Assembly (NCBI GenBank): GCA_001695595.3
Contig: MBPM02000030.1
Span: 62,001-126,000, forward strand
Length of the DNA: 64,000 nt
Source of the DNA: Plasmopara viticola
Lineage: Eukaryota > Oomycota > Peronosporomycetes > Peronosporales > Peronosporaceae
Reading direction: 5' to 3'
Part shown: positions 40,616-52,100 of the stretch, in pieces
Position numbering within the stretch: position 1 is the stretch's first letter
Layout: the number at the start of each line of letters is the position of its first letter
Notes under the pieces: generated by a model
Database searches by the model: none
Told to the model about the DNA's origin: nothing
Seen by the model: only the letters and a program-made list of their open reading frames with translations
Program-made: the position numbers and the translations under genes

Positions 40616-41622
40616 GTAACTTCATATGAATAAACTCGCATTGCACTCTGCCATCAAATAATTAAGAATTTGCTTTCACAGAGCAGTGCCACACTCCTGG
40701 TGCTTATTGTGTAATCTATAAAAAAATTTAAGTAGTGGTGAAAAAAATTACGTGCTTAAAACTTTTGTGACAAATCTTGCCCTTTTAAACTATAAGACTA
40801 CGTCATTTGGATAGACGAGTGAACGTGCCGATATATAACGTGGACGGATTACGAGAAAACGCGTACGGAGCTGACAGAAAACAAGGTGCCCGTAACTCTC
40901 ATAGCTTTTACAAACTGTGCTCGATTGACAATGACTAGATGCTTTAGCATCCCCACAGTGCGTTTTGTTTGCGTCTTAACGGTTGGATAGTTGTAGAGCG
41001 ATATGATCGACTCATCAATGCGCTCGGCGCTTTAAAACTGGGAATCACATAAATCGACGGTGTCAATCTCGTGACTTTAACTGACGGTGCAAATAGCTTT
41101 AGTCAATCATCTATTTCTGTACATACGGAAATAGTTGACCAGAGAAACTATATGCAATACTAGAAAAAACGCTAGTTAACACAATATAGGGCCAGGCGAC
41201 ATATACGATAGAGTCAACTTTCTGCGTGTTAATGGCTGACGCATGATGATGCGAACGGGTGCGAGCATGCGTAGTCACCGGTGTGATTGGGAAGATGAGT
41301 CTTACTGTGGTAGTATGCGTCAAATATATTACGACATTTCGAGGTCGTGCAACGAATCTTGCAGATTTCATGGAACGGTAATAAGTCAATGCAAGATCGC
41401 TCCTCATATTCTTGGTGAGATGAAAGCGTAATGTAAACAATTTCCAAATTATTAGCAGTAAATATGCATGCAAGACTAACTTTAAGGTAGATATTAAAGA
41501 ATACAACCACATTCCCAGGTCTACGTTGGAGTGCGTATATTAAAAAAACGAGGAAAATACTGTGATGCGCAGTAGTTGTACTTTATACAAAGTGCCAAGA
41601 CATTATGTAGCAGGGCGCGGTC
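40616..41622. other. A-to-B spacer and 5' flank of B copy 3
   Basis: The segment 41235-41360 matches the spacers at 30.3 and 37.0 kb. The recurring 5' flank (GATGCGCAGTAGTTGTAC) starts at about 41563 and is interrupted by the SINE-like element. Confidence 0.6.
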
Positions 41623-41637
41623 ATTCGTAGACTTGTA
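41623..41637 (+). repeat. 15-bp target-site duplication, left copy
   Basis: ATTCGTAGACTTGTA precedes the element and is repeated without change at 41958-41972. Confidence 0.9.
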
Positions 41638-41957
41638 TTGTATTGTATTACGTTATCGCATTGCCAAGTTATGCACGTGCTAGGCTCTATGGCTAGTCCA
41701 CGGCATAGAGTGGTGTCCGCATACGTCGGGTCTCGTTCGGCGGGCAGTGCAGCCAGCACCGAGGCCGTGAGGGTCTTCCATTATTTTGTGTACTTCTGAC
41801 TTGGTAAGAGCCCAGGTGGCGCCCGGTGCTGGAGACCGTCGCGTCGAGGGTGAGACTCGTTAGAGACCTGCAGATGCCCGAGAGCACCTGCCCGAAGCGC
41901 GCGAGCATTTAGCCCCCGCGCTTGGAAGGAGGGCGTCACCCCAACCTTTTCCGAAAA
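41638..41957 (-). repeat. SINE-like interspersed repeat, copy 2, with target duplication
   Basis: 320 bp, closely matching 12041-12359, same orientation, with a TACAA-type tail at its left (3') end. A perfect 15-bp duplication on both sides is the signature of target-primed reverse transcription. The paralogous locus at 37300-37320 lacks the element, so it inserted after that duplication. Confidence 0.85.
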
Positions 41958-41972
41958 ATTCGTAGACTTGTA
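41958..41972 (+). repeat. 15-bp target-site duplication, right copy
   Basis: ATTCGTAGACTTGTA, followed by AGGCAAATACAGTTGTG, which matches AGGCAAATGCAGTTGTG after the empty site at 37300-37320. Confidence 0.9.
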
Positions 41973-42078
41973 AGGCAAATACAGTTGTGTCGCACAATTG
42001 ATAAGAAATTCAGGTCTTTTGTAAGCCTGCAATTTTGACGGATCAGGAAAAATCATTACTTTAAAGTCGACAAAGCTC

Positions 42079-42963
42079 ATGTGCACACTCGTCTACGGTG
42101 TGTCGTAGCGCTCGGGCAGCTTTTGCTTGTCTAACACTTTGTCAGACTGCCAAAGTGACGGCGAGAGCCTCTGGATCTGCGGAACCCCAAATTTATGGCC
42201 TAGACACGCTGCCATTTACTTATCCGTGGCAGCGTTGGTCTGCACGTCGTTCTCAAATGAATACTCTAGATGCGATTCACGAATTTAGGTATTTTTGTGA
42301 TAAGGTCATATGTGAAAGACCTATTGAACCTAACAATGCCAAAGAGGTGAAAGATTTTTGAAATTCAAGAAGTGAGGAGAAGAAGTCAAGGCAGCAGTGG
42401 GAAGCGACTTTGAAAAGCTGGTGTTTATACACTGTCTATAGAGTTTGGTGCACGCGACAACGGCGGGTCGCCGCGCGGAATTTGAAAACAAACACACGCA
42501 TTTTTTGGCACTTCGCTTTGAGAGACAAAGGGATGAGGTAGATGGGTATATGCGGTACACGTTTTATCGCACACCGGATATAAGGGCTGTGTATTCGTAA
42601 TTGCAGCAAAAGATGGGTAAGAGTAGCGGATCGCTAGCTAGAATATGAAGATCGCTCAACGTGGAGTAGCTTCTCTGCACAAAAGAGTGCATTACTTCAG
42701 GATTGTGAGTGGGTAGCGAACATTTTCAATGATGTTTTATAAGTTTCGACTACCAGATCTTTCTGTTTTGACATCTTTACAAAAAGGCGGCTCGCCCTTA
42801 TTATTAATGTGAACTTCCCCAATTTCATGCTGAATTCACTGCGTAAGGCAAATGGGCTAACGACAAAGTCTTTATGTTTCTTTCTCAGCTCCGGAACGAA
42901 AAAAAAACTCCAAAAGTTAGATCCAATCATCGAGGCGGTGACTAAGTCGTTGTTCGATACAAC
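42079..42963 (+). pseudogene. B-type WPxRxL-family pseudogene, copy 3
   Basis: CTCATGTGCACACTCG start with the shared one-base loss, then ACTGCCAAAGTGACGGCGAGAG, YGLDTLPF and RWSARRS. Lesions match B copy 2, with extra private changes such as a short deletion after GATGTTTTATAAG near 42735. Unlike copy 2 it keeps its own 3' module. The 87-codon open frame at 42098-42361 is a remnant, not a gene. Confidence 0.82.
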
Positions 42964-42975
42964 GATAAGGATGCC

Positions 42976-43105
42976 CCGGTACGTATGCGAAATCTACACA
43001 TCTCCCGCGTCGATGAATAGTTCCTGTAGCCAGAGCGAATGTGGAGAAGGTCGTGCGTCAGAAGCAGATTTTTTTTTACTCGTGTTCATTAAGAGAACGA
43101 CATAG
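42976..43105 (+). repeat. conserved 3' flank module (copy 15), shortened
   Basis: CCCCGGTACGTATGCG then a short form of the core (CACATCTCCCGCGTCGATG) and CTCGTGTTCATTAAGAGAACGAC. The middle is deleted. Confidence 0.65.
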
Positions 43106-43470
43106 CAATAGCACAGCACCAGTATTTATAGTGTATTTACGAGTAAAGAAGTTTATAGTTGTTGATAATAAAAGTATGTGATATATAGGCATAAAAGTTT
43201 GTGACCAGCAGCATAAACACTCGAACGATTTAGAATCTAGAGCCTTGTCGTACGGGGCGTCGACAAAGTCTTCAATCTTAATCATCCAAAGCTGCTCGAC
43301 TAAAGCTTTCAGGACTGCACGATAACGTCGTTTGGATAGACTACATAATTTGTCAAAGGAACAACGGAGACATTTCATGAGAAAACTAAGTACAGATCAA
43401 ACAGAAACAAAAACAAGCATATGGCGTCTGCCCGTAAACAATATGTGCCTCATTGTGCACCTTACATCCC
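43106..43470. other. spacer upstream of the 43515 gene
   Basis: GTCGTTTGGATAGACTACATAATTTGTC near 43327 matches spacer strings at 22990, 31690 and 40810. The frame of the gene is open from 43332 but without family homology before 43515. Confidence 0.5.
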
Positions 43471-43486
43471 TTCATTCTCTGTTTGA
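43471..43486 (+). promoter_or_regulatory. putative Inr/FPR core promoter
   Basis: TTCATTCTCTGTTTGA lies 28 bases before the ATG at 43515. Confidence 0.45.
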
Positions 43487-43514
43487 CCTTCCAACTTTAA
43501 AGTCGATACAGCTC

Positions 43515-44591
43515 ATGAACTCAACTCGTCTTCGGCGTGTCGTGACGCTGGCAATCCTTTCTCTTCTAACACTCTGTCAGACTGCCACAGTGGCAGTGAG
43601 TGTCTCTACAGGTGCGGATCCTCAACTCCATGGCCTCGACACGCTGCCTTATGCTCATCCGCAGCGGCGATGGCCTTCACGTCTGTTGAGCGCGTTCACA
43701 AATTCATCCCTCGGGAAGAAATTCATGAATTCAAAAGTGGGGCGGCTTTTTGCGCGACGAGAGGCATCTCCACCCGCCATCGACATCCACAAACAAAGTC
43801 ATGATGTTAATCGACTTTTTGAGATGTACGATGTCAAAAAGGTGAATGCACGACGTTTTTTCAAAAGTTCGGAGTTTAAAAAGTGGAGAAAAAAAGCCAA
43901 ACGTGCTGCGGGTGACAACTCTGAAGAGCTGATGTTTTATACAATGTATAACAAATTGGATGCACGCGACAACGGCGGACTTGAAGCAATAATCGCACAA
44001 GGTTTAAACGACAAATCCACGCGTCGTTTGGCACGTCGCTTTGAGGACCGGCTGCTTCGAAAACTTGCCTACGGCGTAAAAGAAAACAAAGTTGAAGACG
44101 TACAGAAGTATATGCGCTATATTCTCTATCGTGAACCGGACGAAAAATCTGTCAATTTGAAAATGGATGAATTGCTGGGCGGTGAACTCATCGATGGAAA
44201 GCTCACTTATTCTAGAGAGGGTTTCGAGAAAAGGGCGGGGACGAGCTCAAAGCAGTTAGAGGATTACTTTAAGAGGATAAGTGATAAGAGCAAGATAGCG
44301 GACGTTTTCAAAACGCTGCGTCCTGTCAAAGGATTCGACAACAATGCCTTTTTGTTTGAAAAGCTTTACGACGAGGCGGCTCGTCTTCAAGAAGACTTCG
44401 CACCATTCATGTTGACTCAACTGCGTAAGTCGGGATGGACTGACGACAATATCTCCATATTTCTTTCCCAGCTCAATTATCCAAAGAATCTGTCTAAGCT
44501 TCGAGAAAAGTTGCTGGACCCAATGGCCACGTTGCTGTCACAGTCCAAGTCGTCGCCACAGTCCAAGCCGTTGCCAACTGGTCAAGCATAA
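43515..44591 (+). CDS. putative secreted effector, A-type WPxRxL family (358 aa)
   Basis: Start at the conserved ATG (MNSTRLRRVVTLAILSLLTL) with the VAVSV cleavage region. LHGLDTLPY and RRWPSRLL follow, then a longer basic linker (KKFMNSKVGRLFARRE). The helical blocks are FFKSSEFKKW, RDNGGLEAIIAQGL, LARRFEDRLLRKL, VQKYMRYILYREPDEKSVN, KIADVFKTL..KGFDNNAFLFEKLYD and FAPFMLTQLRKSGW. The C-terminus has an SQSKSSPQSKPLPTGQA extension, with SQSK/PQSK repeats arising from a short tandem duplication of CAGTCCAAG-type units. It is the last member of the main array; the next 16 kb contain none. Single exon, intact. Confidence 0.87.
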   Translation: MNSTRLRRVVTLAILSLLTLCQTATVAVSVSTGADPQLHGLDTLPYAHPQRRWPSRLLSAFTNSSLGKKFMNSKVGRLFARREASPPAIDIHKQSHDVNRLFEMYDVKKVNARRFFKSSEFKKWRKKAKRAAGDNSEELMFYTMYNKLDARDNGGLEAIIAQGLNDKSTRRLARRFEDRLLRKLAYGVKENKVEDVQKYMRYILYREPDEKSVNLKMDELLGGELIDGKLTYSREGFEKRAGTSSKQLEDYFKRISDKSKIADVFKTLRPVKGFDNNAFLFEKLYDEAARLQEDFAPFMLTQLRKSGWTDDNISIFLSQLNYPKNLSKLREKLLDPMATLLSQSKSSPQSKPLPTGQA

Positions 44592-44613
44592 CGATACAAC
44601 GATAAAATTGCAG

Positions 44614-44840
44614 CTGTACGTACGCGAATGGTTTACACATGTCCGTATTGACATTATGTGATCCTTGTGTATGGTTTTGTGTAGCTAAAGCGAGTGAGAA
44701 CATGATTGAAAAGGTCCTGCGCCAGTAACAGATAAGGCTTGACTTGTGTTGATTATGGAAGCAACGTTTGGCAAATGACTTGCCAGGGTGGCGAGGGTGT
44801 CATTTGACCACAAAGCTTGCTTGTCAACGTTTCGAGGCAA
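44614..44840 (+). repeat. conserved 3' flank module (copy 16)
   Basis: CTGTACGTACGCGAATGG, TTTACACATGTCCG, GGTCCTGCGCCAGTAAC and CCACAAAGCTTGCTTGTCAACG. The GACGTACGATCTCTCGCG core string is deleted here. It marks the right end of the array. Confidence 0.7.
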
Positions 44841-45939
44841 TTAAAAACGATGGAAATACATTAGAAACACTCGCATTGCATTTGATTATATATTCCGACT
44901 ATGACATTATTCAATCCAGCCTGACAAAAATCCACAATTTGATGACTTCAATCTAGTTATAATTTAATTTATTCTGACAAATAGGCAAGTTAATTAGCTG
45001 TCAAATGACAATGAGACCTGTAATTTATAAAAATACTTAGCTTTTTAGTACCAAAGAATTATTGAAGTGTGCGATAGTTGTGTGGCTTACATCATGTCCT
45101 GCCTCACATGACAATCGTGTACTATCGTCATCATATCTCACCAACAGGTCGAGCATTTTGCCGTAGCTGCTCACACATTTAAAAAAGGATCCGTGTAGAT
45201 GGCCAATGAATACTTTGGAATTGTACATGTCATAGCAGTTTATTTTGCACGTAAAGTTACAGTTCATTGTAAGAGGTGCTCCTTTTTCGATTTATGAGGA
45301 CGAAGCAGGTTTTTTAGCGACGTGCCTGGAGCAAATTGGCTGTCACTGTCAATGCACGCGATGCAAAAAAATCTTTTCACTTGAAAGTCTTCGGCATGGG
45401 CAAGAGTAAATACAGTGTGCAATGACTCGTTCATGCGTAGAATGCGGCTAAAACATAGCTCAGATATCAATACAAATTGGTTGGCTCCACAATAAGCAAT
45501 AACTTCTGCTTGCTTGCAAAAAGTGACAAAGAATATTGCATTGTTATTGATCGTTCGAGCCTTTATCCTGAACTAAAAATGAGCATGGCACAAACTTTAA
45601 CAACGCCGCCATACGAAAAACTCTATTCAAAAGTTGCTGGGAGATAGCAGACCAAAGCATGTAGCCATTACAAATTTTTTTTTAATTAAAATTAAAAAAA
45701 TTAATAACTACGCCTTAAAGATCTCTCTAAATACGGGAGAGTGAATTAAGTGTATATGGTTATAGTGCTCTTCGCACGTTATTTAGTGCACAAATCGTGC
45801 CATGGCAAGAGAGACAAGAGCTAAGCGCTGGACAATTATTAAGAGCAATTGCGTTCGGCGAATGTGACATTTTGCTCGTAACATTCGAGTAAGAATTTTA
45901 ATATTACGACTCAAGCTTCGCAAATGCTAACACGGCAAT
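44841..45939. other. region right of the array, unrecognised ORFs
   Basis: Minus-strand open frames at 45037-45267 (76 codons) and 45264-45470 (68 codons) abut with a frame change and could be pieces of one decayed gene. I recognise no domain. A very AT-rich run (TTTTTTTTTAATTAAAATT) lies near 45680. Confidence 0.35.
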
Positions 45940-46233
45940 TTAATAAGGTATCACGACTTTATAAAACTTAGAGCTAAGAGACGCTAATGCATTCATTTTT
46001 GCTACCTCGTGTCGACGCATGCTGATAACGTCCACGTGAGCACATGAATCGTAGTGGTAGGCACACATCAACGATTGTAAATGTAGCGCTCGTTGTGTGT
46101 TGATGTAATAAAGAAAACGTGAATCAACTGACATGAACAGGCATCCATCACGCCAGAGCATGAGCGGGTAGATCACAGCAAGTGTATAAATAACGATCGG
46201 AATAGTGATATGCATATAACAGCTCGATAGCAT
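45940..46233 (-). CDS. unrecognised ORF with one hydrophobic segment (97 aa)
   Basis: The minus-strand frame starts with ATG at 46233. Residues 8-27 (HITIPIVIYTLAVIYPLMLW) would make one membrane segment; the rest is mixed and ends SSKFYKVVIPY. I recognise no family, and no promoter-like site or intron signal decides its reality. It may be a chance frame or an exon of a decayed gene. Confidence 0.2.
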   Translation of the reverse strand: MLSSCYMHITIPIVIYTLAVIYPLMLWRDGCLFMSVDSRFLYYINTQRALHLQSLMCAYHYDSCAHVDVISMRRHEVAKMNALASLSSKFYKVVIPY

Positions 46234-47605
46234 TGTTCAACAATGTACTGCCCCTGGCAAAAATGAGCGACAAAGCAAATTGGCCGACCAATATTGCTCA
46301 CATGATAAGTCTACAACAAATTATCTGCGAAATAGCTCGTCTTCGGCATAACATTAAGCCAGGCGATGATAAAAACGCAAATATGAAACACTCATCTTGT
46401 ATCATAACGAGCGGTTAAAAACACAAATTACTTACGAAGCGCCCAGTGCATATGATTATCGATTGTAATAGTAAGTTGCGAGCTTCAGCGGCTTCGACAA
46501 ATTCTGCTTTGCGAAGCAAATCCTCCACTTTGCGAGAGACTTTCAACACTCGTAAGAGCTCCTTTGCTCTACACTGCACTCAACATAGAGATCCTGCTTG
46601 TATTAAAGGTCAAAAGACGTTGGTGGTGACTGCTTTGCCTCAGCCCGGCAACTTTCCATGAAAAAGGAGCTTTCATGCGCGCACTTAAAAGCCCTCAAGG
46701 GTCGACCTTAGCGTTCAGGCCGCGGCTTCTGTGAAACGAGATCGGACCCATACGACCTTTAGGAGGAAAACTTTTATACCGTTTGACTCATGAAAATTTC
46801 ACTAGAATAGAAACTCGTGCCTCTCAGCGCAAGGTCTCCAAGTTGCGTTGGAAATTTACTTTACTTTGTCGTGACCAGCTCACAACTTCAGAATTCTTCT
46901 TTGATGACCTATATAGTGGCAGCTATGGACACCACCAGCCAGAAATTTTTACCCGTATCCATCAAGTGAATATTCCAAGAAGTGTTGAAATAAGTTCCGG
47001 ACTCATATGAGGTTCGGAATCAGGAGGATCGTAATTGCTTACCGTTATTGTCAGATCCGCCAACATCTTTTAAGCAAGGTTGATGGTGCTCGCTCTTGCC
47101 CTTCAAAGACCGTAAAAGCTATACTGAATTAATATCTCACTTTGCTTGTGATCACCAAGCTTGTACTTTTTAGTGGCAGACTATTAGCATTTGTATAACT
47201 TAATTCTTATGGTTGGTTCCCTCTTCCGACCTTATTCGACAATTTTTTTGCTAGTATGGGCGAGTACAATTCGATACTCGCCCTGCTGATTCCTTAAGCC
47301 GACATTTTGTGAGGTCGGATAATGTAAAGTGGTCTTATATAGAAATTTGGAAGAAAAAAGTTGGTAGCATTTTTCTACTAGTCTTAGAAGCATCTGTGCT
47401 ACGAAAGTTGGCGGATTCTCGAGTTTAGCCAAATTTTATAGAAGTGTAAAGCTCCTTAGATGCGAGATCAGCACAATATCAATGATATTATCTACTGGTC
47501 CACGAACAAGGCGTGAAATGCACTGTTGCCTTTAATTGCAAGATTGACCCTTTTGGTTGTAGAATATGAAAAAATGGCCTTTCACAGGAATTAACAAGCG
47601 ATTGA
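46234..47605. other. gene-poor DNA, no gene recognised
   Basis: Several open frames of 60-75 codons (46446, 46783 +; 47432 -) lack recognisable domains. Given the reverse-transcriptase relic downstream at 48.7 kb, part of this may be older Copia sequence, but I cannot show it. Confidence 0.35.
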
Positions 47606-47668
47606 GACGATATCTTTCATAATCCAGACGATATCTTTCATAATCCAGACGATATCTTTCATAATCCA
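47606..47668. repeat. three tandem copies of a 21-bp unit
   Basis: Unit GACGATATCTTTCATAATCCA (starting offset arbitrary) occurs three times in a row without change. On the minus strand it would read LDYERYR three times within an 83-codon frame. The perfect repeats imply recent slippage. Confidence 0.85.
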
Positions 47669-48689
47669 GCGGTAAACCGCGAGTATTTTTCAAAACATTT
47701 TTCGAAGGGCCGTGATGTATCCACATACAGCCTAAGATGTTTTCCTCCCTTATACCTGCTGGAGCAGGTACCGAATGCACCACCTTGTTTAGGCGGTATC
47801 ATGATCATGTTGCTATTAGCCTCCGTAAGTCTTGACTTTCAACGGTCCGCTAGCCGTGGAAAGCTTTGGGAAGAGCTGACGTGTGAGCCGTGCATTTGAT
47901 CGTCGGACATGTCTATGATATTTTTATATGTTTTGTCAATGACATATACGTGTGAGGTCGCCGATACATTGTGGTGATCAAGGTGAAAAATTCTCATAAT
48001 CTAGATAACTGCTTGTTGAATCATACTTATTGCCTGTAGCGGCGACTTGCGTCGAAACCTTGCGGTAAGCAAGGCGCACGACTGCGTTTAGAGAAGCGAC
48101 AACCCTGTAAAACCCCTTCAGAACACTTAAGGGATTTCAGCGGATTGTCGCTTTAACATACTGTTTTTTGTATGGCTCTTAAAGCTGAAAACATAGTTGG
48201 TGAGGGTGGATCTCGAATCTTTGTATAGTGCTGTGGAGCTCACCTCGATCGATGAAGCTGTTTGACAGCATTGTCGTGAGCGGGAGGCTTCTTCGTTAAG
48301 TTGGCGAGGAGAAAACGAGTTTTCCTTGCAGCACTCGTGATGCTTTCGTCGTCTTCATCACCTATCGTCAAAGATATGTCTGGCAATGTGTGAAGGTATG
48401 CACAGTTATATAAGATGGCGAGCTGGTGGTTCTAATACATCTCATTCCCCAAACGGCTTTGAAGAAAGCGAATCACTTTGACCTCGCCACTTAAGGCACA
48501 AGAGCAGCCTTATATGATGGTGGACTTTCAAAATTGAGTGCGATTTTAACGATAGGACTAATATTCTTACATTGTGTACACTTCGTGTCGTGTGCCGAAG
48601 CAATCTTCGGTACGGCTAAGGCTTGACCATCGCTAAGTAATTCGACCCACTAAACATATTTCTCGCTGGGCAAAACAAAAGTGGGATGC
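47669..48689. other. gene-poor DNA, probable Copia decay
   Basis: No gene can be supported. It precedes a Copia reverse-transcriptase relic on the same strand and may represent its integrase and linker portion. Confidence 0.3.
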
Positions 48690-49130
48690 CCTTGTGGATA
48701 ATGTCATCATATTTGGAAGCAGAAAGAAGCAGATGAGGTCAGAAAGGACAACTCTCGGCGCATTTTTTGGGTGGTACATTGACCAAGGAGCTATATGACT
48801 CGCTCACTGCCGGGTACCAAAACCGGTCACCGTTCGTTTGCGCTCTCCTCAAAAGCTTCTATAGATTGTTCTCATTCGGATGATGTAGGATAAGCAATGA
48901 GTAGTCCACACATTTACTTCGCAAGTTGCAAGAAATTCCGAAGGCCACTCCACGCACAGAATTGATGTAAGACCTTTGACTTAGTTGTTGGTGCGCTTGC
49001 CGTTATCATCGCAGCAAAGCTTGTTTAAGAATTTTGCTTGTCATCGAAAGACGCCAAAGACAACATACTTTGCACGCCGTAAAACAATTCTTTCCAGCAC
49101 TGTCAACAAATGGTTCAATTCAAATACATA
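48690..49130 (+). pseudogene. decayed Ty1/Copia reverse transcriptase fragment
   Basis: In one frame, from about 48760, the plus strand reads HFLGGTLTKELYDSLTAGYQ followed by NRSPFVCALLKSFYR. This parallels the Copia RT series AFLNGxLxxExYMxxPxGY...CxLxKSLYGLKQ. A further relic, VIIAAKLV near 49000, sits where YVDDMIIAAK belongs. Stops and frame changes are common. Sequence detail differs from the 23-kb element, so it is another lineage. Confidence 0.5.
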
Positions 49131-52100
49131 TTATACTCGAATTGAGTGAGCCTGCGCATCTAATGAAGTCGTGAGCATAGAGTATATTGCATTGAGGTCC
49201 CACAGTCCCGTGCGCCGAGAACGCGCGATGAAAAAGCATACGGTCTTTTTCAGTTTAGGAGTCTTCACATTTTCGATTTTAAGGGGGTCGAGATTGTATT
49301 TAGAGCGATTTAAGGACAGATTATTTCGGTACAACTTCTTGGCGTGTATTTGCTTAATTTCTTTAGTCTTCAAGGAAACACTATATTCACGGCAATCTCC
49401 AGATATACTCCAATCGTTAGACTGTTTGAAATGCGGATAGGATGCCTGTAGCGCACTAAGAGCCACCATGCTTTCAAAACGCTATCAAAAGGGAAGCCTG
49501 CCTTTATATGCTACAGTATTTTAATGCCATATCAAACGAACCCTTACAATTGGGACTTGAAAAAAACAAATAGAAGAGGGGAAATATTTGTCACCTTTAA
49601 GCTTATATAAAAAGTCGATTTATTAATAACAATGACCAAACGAGCAAGAATAGTGCGGGTTGGTCAGATCATTCAAAGTTACCAAGTCAGCTCCTCAGAA
49701 ATATGATTCGGCTTTTAAAGTGCACCTGGCTATAGTTTTTTCGAGTTCTCAGAGCTTAACATATAATAGAGTCTGTACCTGCCAAAACGGCGGCACCTTT
49801 GCCGAAAGCGACAATCTTAAAAATGCTTTTCTGCAGAGATCCGATAACTCCTTAAAAGACTACTACTTTAAAATGAAGAAAGTGCGTATCTATCGTTACA
49901 ACTTGTTTGGTGCCTTCTTTTCGGGCAATGAATATAAATTCGACGAAAGACGTCGCTGTCGCTCCGAGATAAACATACTTGGCTCCTTCCCGCTAAAACT
50001 GATAGAAATTTCTGGCAGATGTAGCGCTATTTAAAGATAAATCCGACAGGAGGTTTGCGAAACAATGTTGGGCTTAACGTCAAACTGATTGGTAATGCGA
50101 AAGGTCTTACCAAACGAAACTTACAAATAGGCATTCATTTGTATGTATGGCTAATTCGCTCGTCAATAACGCTTTCAGCTCAACTTATGTGAGCCAACTT
50201 CCAGAATGGTCTGCGCAAAAGCGTGCCCGCAAGCGCATTGAGTTTCAAAGGTTTGTGTTAAAGTGCAAGGTCTATTATTGAAGCAAATGCCAATCATTAC
50301 GTCATTTTTTAGAACGAGTGGAGCGTATTTATAGACGCTATTAAAAACGAAGAGTCTGAATAGATCACAAAGAGTTGAGAAATCAGGAGGTGCACTTAAA
50401 GCATCACCGATACACATTCTTGGATTGATAACGCCTTGCTACACATGGATTTATATACCCTGCAGTCCTAAGCTGTCAGATACAGAGCGAAATATTTCGC
50501 ACATGTTTGTCCTTAACAAGTTGCCATAACGCGGAAATAATTGGCATAGTTGATGAGATCGCAAACGACGCTAAACGGCTTTGTCTTCTTCCTGAAGACC
50601 ATGATTTGAGTCTGCTGTAGATTTTAATATATTCGTAGGCATTCTGGTACTACTGCCTTTGTCAACACCATGGAATGTCTAAATTCAGTAGAATTTTCGC
50701 TAGATATTTATAGCCAGCACTGTACTTATGCAGTGGCTTGGGTAGACCTAGTCACTTCCTCAAATTAAATTGGTTTCGTGGAATAGGCCACGGCTTTCAC
50801 ATCTCGGGGTCTGCTGAACACCCATGGCTAGCAGAGGTATTTATAATCATCTTTTGCAAATATTCAATGCTATCGCTAAGTCTGTTGGTCAGAAGTTTGC
50901 CTTAGACAGACTGCGTTATTATCCAGAGCTGACTGTATTTTGAGATCGGCTAGACGAAAATAATGTCGAAGTATGAATGAATGAGCTTGAAACGATTGGA
51001 ACAACTGTGTAATCAATTAAACTGGCGTATCTTAGGCGTTTGTTAGCCACTGTGATATCGCTCATCTTTTTTGTAGCATACTATTAGGTGTACTAGCAGA
51101 CGTGATGGGTATATTTGACTCTCTCATTCGAATTAGAAAAAAAATCCCATGAAATCGAGCACTTACATCCAGACGCTTTTTTTCCAACAATCTTATTTCT
51201 ATAAATGTTTTTGTGCACGAACATACGAGCTTTTTGGTTTACTATAAGCATGAGCCAGCTGCCACTTCTCTATATACAAACACAGAAAGTTGTGGACGAT
51301 TCGAAATGTGACTCCTTCTATTAGTCACTCTCCCATTTTTTGTAAAGAAAAGAGCGATGAGTTACCCAGAGTCCTTCACACTTATTAAATCGAAGTGCAT
51401 GTAATTAAAGCCCTCAATACTCCATCCGATGGGAATTTCGATGGGAAGTATCTGGGTACTGCATCTTATATTTCTGTAATAAAAAAATGATTCCTTGCAT
51501 TTCTTCAAGAAATCTGAAGGCAGCCGAAAGTACGCTGCCAATAATGGCTGAATGTGAGTATCTTCGTACGAAACTGGTAGGTATTTACATATTCAAAAGA
51601 TATCTATGTCTTAAGGGACATCATTTCAAAGATAAGTCTTCAGACAAGAGTTTAGTTACAAGCACTTATAGATACAGACAATCTGAGACATCTAGCAGGG
51701 GACCTGCTGTGACACAGCAACTAATTAAATCCCTGTGACTAAGGTCCCTTAGCAATAAAGGGGATATTTGTCACATCCGACGATCGATATCGTATTTCAT
51801 CCTCGTTCGCTTAAAGCACTTGCTCTTGGTAATCTATTTTAATTCACCCGTTGACACGTCGTCCCCGCTATGTCTTGTACTTATGCTACCCATTCGCAGA
51901 TATTGTTTAGTACTATGCTTTGCGCCTGTTGAGAGAAAGAAACTTTAAATGTGCCTGGCGGACCTAAATTGCCCATTTGCGGATCTTTACTGAACCTTTT
52001 TTTGGTACACTTGCTTAGTCAAGCCATTCAGATTTTGAATACTAAATTCGACAGCGGGTGCTATTAAAAGAGCTTGGATACTCGCTGTAGAAAGTTTTCA

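Noticed and set aside
49131..49469. 112-codon minus-strand ORF as a gene
   Set aside because: No recognised domain, and it adjoins plus-strand Copia RT remains; coding potential not supported.
49780..49810. EGF-like domain (CTCQNGGTF)
   Set aside because: Only one loose C-x-C-x2-GG string, with the other cysteines missing and no start codon.
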